From: Euzebyella marina
GTDB lineage: Bacteria > Bacteroidota > Bacteroidia > Flavobacteriales > Flavobacteriaceae
Direction of reading: 5' to 3'
Assembly (NCBI RefSeq): GCF_014855515.1
Contig: NZ_JACYFK010000001.1
Span: 1,364,001 to 1,428,000 of the forward strand
DNA: 64,000 bases
In this document: in pieces, positions 40,565 through 48,264 of the stretch
Layout of the letters: every line of letters starts with the position of its first letter
Numbering within the stretch: the first letter of the stretch is position 1
Notes under the pieces: generated by a model
Told to the model about the DNA's origin: nothing
Databases searched by the model: none
The model's input: the letters and a program-made list of their open reading frames with translations, nothing else
Made by a program: the position numbers and the translations under genes

Positions 40565-42946
40565 ATGCTAAAAAATCACTTAAAAATTGCTTGGAGAAAT
40601 CTGCGAAGAAATTCGTTGTTCTCCTTGATCAATGTTCTGGGGCTTTCCATTGGGTTGGCCAGTACTTTTCTCATTTTCTTTTGGGTCACCGATGAAATGT
40701 CGGTCGACAAATTTCATGAGAATAACGATAGGTTGTATCAGGTAATGATGCGCAGTGAAGAAAACGGTATCGTTAAAATTCACGATGGTACCCAAGGGCC
40801 TTTGGCAGAAGCTTTGGAAAAAGACCTTCCTGAGGTTGAAAATGCCGTTACGGTCATGAACCTTCAAGAAGTGGGCATGTCGATTACTTTCAGTGCCGGT
40901 GAAAATAACTTCAAAACGCAGGGCCTTTTCGCGAGCAGCAATTTTTTTGATGTTTTTTCATTTCCGCTTGTTTACGGAGATGCCTCTCAGGTGTTGAACA
41001 AGAAAGAAGCAGTTGTCGTCTCCGAGAGTTTTGCCGTTAAGCTCTTTGGTTCGGTTGAAAAGGCCATCAATAGCCCTATAGAGTATTTTATGTTCGGCCA
41101 AAATCAAACCGCACAGATTTCAGGTGTTTTTAAAGATACGCCCGATAATTCGACCATGAAATTCAGTTTTGTGGCTACCAAACAGAAATTGTTGGAAGAT
41201 ATGTGGACTAACGGCAAAGAATGGGGCAATACGGGGCCGAACACATACATTACTTTGAAAGACAACAGTGATGTTAAGGCTTTCGAAAGTAAAATAGATC
41301 GGTTTGTAGATAAATATAATGAAGGCAATATGTTTAGCCTATTTCTTCGAAAGTACGCTGATACCTATTTATATGGCAATTATAAAGATGGAATTCAAAC
41401 GGGGGGTAGAATAACTTATATCAAGCTTTTCTCTTTTATCGGGCTATTGGTATTACTTATTGCCTGTATCAACTTTATGAATTTATCTACCGCAAGGGTT
41501 ACCAAGCGATTCAAAGAGATTGGTATTAAAAAGACGGTCGGTGGTACCAAAAACCATCTGGTAGTTCAGTTTTTGACCGAATCGCTTTTTTTGGCGCTGC
41601 TATCGTTGATTGTGGCAATGTTGTTAATAGTCTTTCTTATGCCCGTATTCAACTTCATAACGGGAAAGAACTTAGGGTTGACCCTCATTTTCGAACATCT
41701 CGGAGTATTGACCTTAGCCACCATAATCACGGGACTAATAGCAGGTAGCTATCCCGCATTTTATCTGTCAAGATTTAGTCCTCTGGCCACTCTAAAAGGC
41801 AAATTTAAAAGCAAAGGGGGCGAGCTTTTGGCGAGAAAGGGCCTGGTAGTCTTTCAGTTCACCGCCTCGCTCATACTGATTATTGCGGTGTTGATTATTA
41901 GTGATCAAATCAACTATGCCATAAACAAACCCATTGGTTATCAAAAAGGGCATATGGTTCAAATCGATTTAGAGGGTAAGGCCTTTGAGCAATCTTCCTC
42001 TTTTTTTGATGAAATAGAGAAAGTTGATGGTGTAGAAAGTGTTGGTGCCATCAGTGAGTCTATCATTAGTGAAGACGGAGGCTCATCAACCTACGGAATC
42101 GATTGGGCAGGTAAACCCGATAATCTTGAAATAGATTTTGTGTTCAGGAATGTTAATCACAATCTGGTACAGACGATGAACATTCAAATGGCCGATGGTG
42201 ATACATTCTCAAAAGAAATGGGTGATTTGGAATCTTATCTATTGTTCAACGAAGAGGCTATCCGGTTAATGGGGCTGCAGAATCCCGTTGGTAAAAAAGT
42301 AAGACTTTGGGGGGAAGAGAAAGTGATTTTAGGAGTAATGAAAAACTTTCACACCGCTTCGGTGTTGCATAGCATATCTCCCGTTGTTTTTCGTTGTTCA
42401 CCCATGGGCCACTCATTAGCAATGGTTCGAGTAAAATCGGGCGAAGAGGCCAATACTTTGGCTTCGATGAATGAGGTTTTCGAGAAATTCAATCCTGGTT
42501 ACGACTTCAGTTATACGTTTCAAGACCAAGCCTACAACTTACAGTATCTTACTGAACAAAGAATACTGAGCCTTTCACGCTACTTTGCGATATTGGCCAT
42601 CTTTATCTCCTGTTTGGGTCTTTTCGGCCTGGCCGCCTTTAATACGGAGACAAGAATTAAAGAGATAGGTATCAGAAAGGTGTTAGGCTCTTCTACCTAC
42701 CAGATTTTAAGTCTTTTGTCTTCTGATTTTATGAGATTAATTGGTCTGTCCATATTGCTTGGGTTGCCTATAGCCTATTACGTTATGAGCGATTGGTTGC
42801 TCAAATTCGAGTACAGGGTAGACATCAGTTGGTCGTCATTCTTCTTGTCAAGCATATTAACGGTAGCTGTGGCGCTCATTACCATTAGTTTTCAGGCTTT
42901 AAAGGCTGCACATGCGAATCCGGTCAAGAGTTTACGAACAGAATAA
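40565..42946 (+). CDS. FtsX/MacB-type ABC permease 5 (793 aa)
   Basis: Fifth paralogue and the last gene of the first block. It begins MLKNHLKIAWRNLRRNSLF, has SVDKFHENNDRLYQVM after TM1, the coupling segments KEIGIKKTVGGTKNHLVVQF and KEIGIRKVLGSSTYQIL, and ends HANPVKSLRTE. Upstream is the recurrent intergenic element ATCAATCAAAAA. A 306-bp non-coding stretch containing a second sigma54-like promoter follows, so this gene is likely the end of the tolC transcript or of its main part; no hairpin terminator was seen after it. Confidence 0.93.
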   Translation: MLKNHLKIAWRNLRRNSLFSLINVLGLSIGLASTFLIFFWVTDEMSVDKFHENNDRLYQVMMRSEENGIVKIHDGTQGPLAEALEKDLPEVENAVTVMNLQEVGMSITFSAGENNFKTQGLFASSNFFDVFSFPLVYGDASQVLNKKEAVVVSESFAVKLFGSVEKAINSPIEYFMFGQNQTAQISGVFKDTPDNSTMKFSFVATKQKLLEDMWTNGKEWGNTGPNTYITLKDNSDVKAFESKIDRFVDKYNEGNMFSLFLRKYADTYLYGNYKDGIQTGGRITYIKLFSFIGLLVLLIACINFMNLSTARVTKRFKEIGIKKTVGGTKNHLVVQFLTESLFLALLSLIVAMLLIVFLMPVFNFITGKNLGLTLIFEHLGVLTLATIITGLIAGSYPAFYLSRFSPLATLKGKFKSKGGELLARKGLVVFQFTASLILIIAVLIISDQINYAINKPIGYQKGHMVQIDLEGKAFEQSSSFFDEIEKVDGVESVGAISESIISEDGGSSTYGIDWAGKPDNLEIDFVFRNVNHNLVQTMNIQMADGDTFSKEMGDLESYLLFNEEAIRLMGLQNPVGKKVRLWGEEKVILGVMKNFHTASVLHSISPVVFRCSPMGHSLAMVRVKSGEEANTLASMNEVFEKFNPGYDFSYTFQDQAYNLQYLTEQRILSLSRYFAILAIFISCLGLFGLAAFNTETRIKEIGIRKVLGSSTYQILSLLSSDFMRLIGLSILLGLPIAYYVMSDWLLKFEYRVDISWSSFFLSSILTVAVALITISFQALKAAHANPVKSLRTE

Positions 42947-43007
42947 TCGAAGCATAGGCTCAAAAGATAAGCCTGTAAAAATAATGTACATGAACTGTCC
43001 AATAATT

Positions 43008-43019
43008 TTACAATTGTAA
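43008..43019. promoter_or_regulatory. 12-bp palindrome upstream of the second sigma54-like promoter
   Basis: TTACAATTGTAA is perfectly symmetric and lies 46-57 bp before the GG of the -24 element. A weak relative of the TGTCAAA half-site (TGTCCAA) is at 42996-43002. Which of these, if any, is bound by the regulator is not known. Confidence 0.4.
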
Positions 43020-43062
43020 TCGACGCTTATTTTTAATTAGCTGTAAATCAGGTAATTGAAAA

Positions 43063-43079
43063 TTGGCATAAACATAGCA
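43063..43079 (+). promoter_or_regulatory. sigma54-type promoter before permease 6
   Basis: TTGGCATAAACATAGCA has GG at 43065-43066 and GC at 43077-43078, an exact GG-N10-GC spacing. The first nine bases equal those of the tolC promoter core. Transcription would start at about 43090. Confidence 0.65.
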
Positions 43080-43125
43080 GGTGTAATATTGCGTTGAAAA
43101 CCAAACTGTTATAAGTATCTTTTTT

Positions 43126-43164
43126 ATGCCTCCTTTTTATCATAATGTGTGGTTGGTTAAGTGA
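43126..43164 (+). CDS. possible 12-codon leader peptide
   Basis: ATG at 43126 opens a short frame (MPPFYHNVWLVK) that stops at TGA 43162-43164, inside the leader of permease 6. Its second to fifth codons overlap the 5' arm of a stem that could pair with AAAGGAGGT at 43186-43194. There is no independent evidence of translation, and such short frames are common by chance. Confidence 0.15.
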   Translation: MPPFYHNVWLVK

Positions 43165-43252
43165 AGTTAGTTTGCCATTCAGTAGAAAGGAGGTCAAAAA
43201 AAGCAATCTGAAAGAAAGTGCAGTTTAAAACGTCGTCATCAAAGAATGAATC

Positions 43253-45667
43253 ATGATAAAGAATTATTTACGCATCGCTTGGCGAAATATCAAAAAAGAT
43301 AAACTGTTTACTGCCATCAAAATAGGTGGCTTCGCGGTGGGGATCGCCGCCTGTCTCTTGATAGCTCTTTACATCATGAATGAATTGAGTTATGACCGTC
43401 ATTATACGAACAAAGACAGAATTTTTAGAGTGGTATTGCAGGGTTCTATGGATGGTGAGGTTCTGAAGTCGGTTCATTTCCAACAGCTATTTGCTGAGAC
43501 ATTAGAGTCTACCTATCCTGAAATTCAGAAAGCGGGAAAGATAAACACAAGTGAACTTTTTGGTGCTGGCAGAAGGGCCTTGCGCGTTAAGGGTGAAGTT
43601 GAGAGCAATCTTGAAGAAGGTTTCGTATTTGCCGACCAAGAGGTTTTTGAGATTTTAGAACTTGATTTGAAAGAAGGCAACCCCAACGAAGTTTTAAAAA
43701 ATCCCGGTAGTTTGGTAATGACAGAGGCACGGGCTGCCAAGCATTTTCCTAATGGCAACGCTATAGGAAAGACTGTTTACCTAGATGATGACACCAATAG
43801 GCCGTATACGGTGACAGGGGTGGTAAAAGTAGACCCTTTAAAGAAGTCACATCTCGATTTTGACTATCTCATGGTCATTGAAGATAAAAATAGCGATTGG
43901 CTTACTACCAATTACTTTACCTACATTTTGGTTGATGAGAATACCGATATAGCCGGTTTAGAAGCCAAGATGAAGGGTATTCTAAAAGACTACTATATTC
44001 CTGCGCAGGTAGAGCGGGGCATGGGCGAAGGCTTTATGGAGGTGCTAAAAACTTTAGAATACAAATTGCAACCGATCAGTGACATCCACCTCAAATCCGA
44101 CATAAAGATGCACGACGGTCTCAAGCATGGCGATATACGTTTTGTATGGCTGTTTGCCGCTATTGCAGGTTTTGTGCTGTTATTGGCTGTAATCAATTTC
44201 ATCAATCTATCTACAGCCAAATCGGCAAACAGGGCAAAAGAAGTAGGTCTGCGTAAAACAGTAGGGGCCTATAAAAGTAGTTTGGTCAATCAGTTTTTGA
44301 CCGAATCGGTGGTATTCAGTTTTATATCATTTGTTATTGGGGTGTTATTGGCTTGGTTGTTATTGCCGACTTTTGGGTCAATGGCCGCCAAGAGTATAAC
44401 AATGCCTTGGGCAGAATGGTGGTTTTTACCGACCTTATTACTGGCCGCATTGATTGTCGGTATTTTTGCAGGTCTCTATCCCGCCATGTACCTATCGGCA
44501 TTCAAGCCCGCGAATGTTTTGAAAGGTAACCTGAGTATCGGAAGTAAAAGCGGAAGCCTGCGTAGCGGATTGGTCGTTTTTCAGTTCACCACCTCGGTCA
44601 TTTTGATAATTGGTACCCTGATCATCTATAAGCAGATGAATTTCATTCTTGATAAAAAATTAGGGTACGATAGAGAGCAGGTTTTGGTGGTGCAGGGTGC
44701 CAATGTACTGAGCCAGAACGCTCAATCATTTAAAGAAAGATTATTGGCTTTGGCGGAGGTCAAAAATGTGGCAATAAGCGATTATCTACCGGTAGAGGGT
44801 ACCAAACGTAATGGAAATAGCTTTAAAAAGGTAGGCGAAGGTACGCAAGATGGTACGGTGCCTGCCCAGATTTGGCGTGTTGATTATGATTATATCAATA
44901 CTTTAGGGCTTCAGGTCGCCAATGGGCGCGCTTTTTCCGAAGAGTTTGCCAGTGATTCTTCCGCAATTGTGATCAATCAGGCAATGGCCAAACAATTGGC
45001 CTATGAGAATCCCATCGGAAAACAAATCAACAATGGTCAAGCATGGACGATTATCGGAGTGCTTGACGATTTCCATTTTAGAAACCTTAAAGAAGATATT
45101 GCGCCATTGTCTCTGGTAATTGGTAACAGTCCCAGTATAATCTCGGTAAAGCTAAGTGCTGCGTCTTCAAGAAGTGCTATTGACAATATAGAGCAGATTT
45201 GGCAAGAATATGTACCACAGCAGACTTTCGAGTATACCTTTTTAGACCAAGAATTTGCTGAAATGCACGATGATGTTCAGCGAATGGGTCAAATCTTCAA
45301 CAGTTTTGCCCTCTTCGCAATATTGGTGGCATGTTTAGGTCTTTTTGCCCTTTCGGCGTTTTTGGTTGAACAGCGTAAAAAAGAAATAAGTATTAGGCTT
45401 GTCTTAGGGGCCCCTTTCAAGAGTATTTATCGATTGCTCACGATGGATTATATGAAATTGATAATGGTATCAATTGTAATCGCAACACCCATTGCATGGT
45501 ATATGATGAACAGATGGCTTGAAGATTTTGCGTATCGCATAGAAATATCATGGCAGGTCTTCTTTTGGGCAGGTATATTGGCACTATTGGTCGCTTTGGC
45601 AACGGTAAGTTATCAAGCTATTAAAAGTGCTTTGGTCAACCCGGCTAACAGTCTGCGGTCAGAATAG
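43253..45667 (+). CDS. FtsX/MacB-type ABC permease 6 (804 aa)
   Basis: First gene of the second block, behind the sigma54-like promoter. It begins MIKNYLRIAWRNIKKDKLF and has KEVGLRKTVGAYKSSLVNQF as first coupling segment. The second coupling segment is unusual, KEISIRLVLGAPFKSIYRLL, with IRL where the paralogues have IRK. It ends NPANSLRSE, also a variant of the common tail. Both periplasmic domains and all eight helices are present. The gap to permease 7 is 59 bp. Confidence 0.93.
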   Translation: MIKNYLRIAWRNIKKDKLFTAIKIGGFAVGIAACLLIALYIMNELSYDRHYTNKDRIFRVVLQGSMDGEVLKSVHFQQLFAETLESTYPEIQKAGKINTSELFGAGRRALRVKGEVESNLEEGFVFADQEVFEILELDLKEGNPNEVLKNPGSLVMTEARAAKHFPNGNAIGKTVYLDDDTNRPYTVTGVVKVDPLKKSHLDFDYLMVIEDKNSDWLTTNYFTYILVDENTDIAGLEAKMKGILKDYYIPAQVERGMGEGFMEVLKTLEYKLQPISDIHLKSDIKMHDGLKHGDIRFVWLFAAIAGFVLLLAVINFINLSTAKSANRAKEVGLRKTVGAYKSSLVNQFLTESVVFSFISFVIGVLLAWLLLPTFGSMAAKSITMPWAEWWFLPTLLLAALIVGIFAGLYPAMYLSAFKPANVLKGNLSIGSKSGSLRSGLVVFQFTTSVILIIGTLIIYKQMNFILDKKLGYDREQVLVVQGANVLSQNAQSFKERLLALAEVKNVAISDYLPVEGTKRNGNSFKKVGEGTQDGTVPAQIWRVDYDYINTLGLQVANGRAFSEEFASDSSAIVINQAMAKQLAYENPIGKQINNGQAWTIIGVLDDFHFRNLKEDIAPLSLVIGNSPSIISVKLSAASSRSAIDNIEQIWQEYVPQQTFEYTFLDQEFAEMHDDVQRMGQIFNSFALFAILVACLGLFALSAFLVEQRKKEISIRLVLGAPFKSIYRLLTMDYMKLIMVSIVIATPIAWYMMNRWLEDFAYRIEISWQVFFWAGILALLVALATVSYQAIKSALVNPANSLRSE

Positions 45668-45726
45668 GTCCTGACGAAGTCGAGTAAATAGAAAAAATAA
45701 CTAGTAACCATATCAATACAACCAAC

Positions 45727-48159
45727 ATGATAAAGAACCATTTTAAAATAGCTTGGAGAAGCCTTAAAAAGCAGCCTTTTATCACTTCGTTGAACGTGTT
45801 CGGTTTGGCCATTGGTATGGCAGGGGCCATTTTAATCACCCTTTACGTTTACGACGAGCTGAATTTCGACACCATATTTGCAGATTCCGAAAGAATCTAT
45901 AGGGTCAATGCCGATGTCAAATTTGGTGGAGCTGTAATGAACATGGCAGAAACCCCGCCTCCTATGGCCTCAGTTCTTGAAACGGACTTTGAGCAGGTTG
46001 AAAAGGTGACGAGAATTAGAAACTGGGGCGGTTTGCTGATTTCAAGAAAAGACTCGAAAAGTAATGGCAAAGAAGAGAGGTCGGCATACGTAGATCCTAA
46101 TTTCTTTGATTTTTTCGGTCTTAAGTTTATCGAAGGTAACGCTCAAAAAGCACTTGATAACAATAATGCCTTGGTGCTTACCGAAAGTTCGGCCTATAAA
46201 TATTTTAAAGGTTCCGAAGCATTGGGAAAAACACTTCGGTTGAATAACGAAGATATTTATACCGTTGCTGGAGTAGTAGAAGATATGCCCAAGAATTCTT
46301 TGCTACGTGAGCATACCGTTTTTATGTCAATGCTTGGTTTTGAAGATTCCCGCTCGCAAGATTGGGGAAGCCACAACTACTTTACATTCATAAAAATGGT
46401 TCCTGATTATCCTATCGATAATTTTAAAGAGCCTCTTCAATCGTTGTTCAGGTCCTATACCTTACCGTCGGTACAACGCTATTTTCCGGGCATAACCGAA
46501 GAAGCCTTTTTGGCTTCCGGTAATTATGTTCGATATAATACCACCCCATTGCAAGACATTCATCTACATTCGAACCGGCATGTTGAATTGAGTCAAAACG
46601 GTAGAATTGAGAACATCTATATTCTTGCTTCCATCGGACTGTTTTTATTGATATTGGCCAGTGTAAATTTTATGAACCTTTCAACGGCACACTCGCTAAA
46701 AAGGGCCAAAGAGGTTGGTATTCGAAAAACCCTTGGTTCGAAAAAGAAGGGTTTGGTCGGCCAGTTTTTGACTGAAGCAGGTCTAGTAAGTTTCGCCTCT
46801 TTATTGGTAGCACTGTTAGTGGCCGTAATCGCTTTGCCTTACTTTAATGAGATAGCGGGCAAAGAGATAGCCATGCCTTTTGGCAATCCTGTTTTTTGGT
46901 TGTTGTTGTTATTGGGCAGTGTGGTTCTTGGTTTACTTTCCGGATGGTACCCAGCCTTTTTTATGTCTCGGTTTAAACCTGTCAAAGTACTCAAAGGTAG
47001 TGGTGAGCAGCATATCGGTGGCGGTAGGGTAAGAAGCGCTTTGGTGGTTACCCAATTTGCGATTTCAGTTTTTTTAATTGTGGGAACTTTGGTCATTTAC
47101 CGTCAATTGCAATTTATTCAAGGTAAAGACCTAGGGTATTCAAAGGAACAGGTATTGGTGCTGAACGATGTCTTTACATTGGGCGGACAGAAGCTCGCTT
47201 TTAAAGAACGTATCAAAAGTCTAAGTTCCGTCGAGAATGCAACGTTGAGCAGTTATTTGCCGACCCCCTCTAACAGAAGTGATAATTCTTATTTTGAGGA
47301 AGGAATAACCGATCAAGAATATGCCGTTCAAATGCAACGTTGGTTTGTAGACTATGATTACGCTTCCACCTTAGACCTTACAGTGGTTGCCGGCAGGGAT
47401 TTTAATAGAGATTTTCCAACGGACTCTTTGGCAATGATTATTAATGAAAGTGCCTTGGCCAAAATGGGCCAGTCGGCAGATGAGGTTTTGGGCAAAAGGT
47501 TTTCCAGTAATATAGGAGATGAAAATGCCGTATTCTATACCGTCGTTGGGGTTGTGAGGAATTTTCATTTTGAGACGTTACGAGATGAAATAGGGGCATG
47601 GAATATGATTATTGGCGATTTTTCGAACTCAATGGCCATCAAATTGAAGCCGGGAGAATTCAGTTCGAGCATCGCGCAGATTGAAAGTGTCTGGGAAGAA
47701 ATGGCACCGGGCCAGTCATTCAATTATTATTTCATGGATGAGTCTTTCAATGATACCTATCAGACCGAACAACGTTTAGGACATATTTTTATAGTATTCA
47801 CTACCTTATCAATCATCATCGCTTGTTTGGGTCTTTTCGGATTGGCTGCCTTCAATGCGCAAAAACGTACCAAAGAAATTGGAGTGCGTAAGGTTTTGGG
47901 TGCCAGTGTGGCCCAAATTACTTATAAATTGACATTGGATTTTTTAAAGCTTGTGGGGCTTGCGGTAGTGTTTGCATTGCCGTTAGGGTGGTATGCAATG
48001 AACCGTTGGCTTGAAGACTTTTCATACAGAATCGATATACCATGGTGGGTATTGGTGGTGGCAGCCGTTTCAGCCATATTTATTTCAGTGGTAACGGTTG
48101 GTTTTCAAAGTATTAAAGCAGCTATATCCGACCCGGTGAAAAGTTTACGAACGGAGTAA
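45727..48159 (+). CDS. FtsX/MacB-type ABC permease 7 (810 aa)
   Basis: Seventh paralogue and the longest. It starts MIKNHFKIAWRSLKKQPFI, has NFDTIFADSERIYRVN after TM1, coupling segments KEVGIRKTLGSKKKGLVGQF and KEIGVRKVLGASVAQIT, and ends SDPVKSLRTE. Like permease 6 it has a YDYxxTL element in the second periplasmic domain (VDYDYASTLDLTVVAGRDF here), so the two are probably closest relatives; this is judged by eye. A 105-bp AT-rich gap with repeated GTTATTAG words follows. Confidence 0.93.
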   Translation: MIKNHFKIAWRSLKKQPFITSLNVFGLAIGMAGAILITLYVYDELNFDTIFADSERIYRVNADVKFGGAVMNMAETPPPMASVLETDFEQVEKVTRIRNWGGLLISRKDSKSNGKEERSAYVDPNFFDFFGLKFIEGNAQKALDNNNALVLTESSAYKYFKGSEALGKTLRLNNEDIYTVAGVVEDMPKNSLLREHTVFMSMLGFEDSRSQDWGSHNYFTFIKMVPDYPIDNFKEPLQSLFRSYTLPSVQRYFPGITEEAFLASGNYVRYNTTPLQDIHLHSNRHVELSQNGRIENIYILASIGLFLLILASVNFMNLSTAHSLKRAKEVGIRKTLGSKKKGLVGQFLTEAGLVSFASLLVALLVAVIALPYFNEIAGKEIAMPFGNPVFWLLLLLGSVVLGLLSGWYPAFFMSRFKPVKVLKGSGEQHIGGGRVRSALVVTQFAISVFLIVGTLVIYRQLQFIQGKDLGYSKEQVLVLNDVFTLGGQKLAFKERIKSLSSVENATLSSYLPTPSNRSDNSYFEEGITDQEYAVQMQRWFVDYDYASTLDLTVVAGRDFNRDFPTDSLAMIINESALAKMGQSADEVLGKRFSSNIGDENAVFYTVVGVVRNFHFETLRDEIGAWNMIIGDFSNSMAIKLKPGEFSSSIAQIESVWEEMAPGQSFNYYFMDESFNDTYQTEQRLGHIFIVFTTLSIIIACLGLFGLAAFNAQKRTKEIGVRKVLGASVAQITYKLTLDFLKLVGLAVVFALPLGWYAMNRWLEDFSYRIDIPWWVLVVAAVSAIFISVVTVGFQSIKAAISDPVKSLRTE

Positions 48160-48264
48160 GTTATTAGAAAAGAGTTATTAGTTAGTAGTGAGAAGTTAAG
48201 GGTTGCTTTTTTCCTTACGAACAACGAACAGCCAAAGAAGCATCATCAATCAAAAACAAACGTC

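Larger units (their letters stand above)
42947..43252. other. 306-bp intergenic control region between permeases 5 and 6
   Basis: This is the only gap above 300 bp in the window. It contains a TTACAATTGTAA palindrome (43008-43019), the 20-bp block shared with the tolC promoter (43031-43050), a sigma54-like promoter core (43063-43079) and a leader of about 160 nt with a possible 12-codon reading frame and a long-range stem. No full gene is present. Confidence 0.7.

Noticed and set aside
43186-43194. AAAGGAGGT as a ribosome binding site
   Set aside because: No start codon lies within 5-15 nt downstream; the permease 6 ATG is about 58 nt away. Kept only as part of the leader-structure idea.
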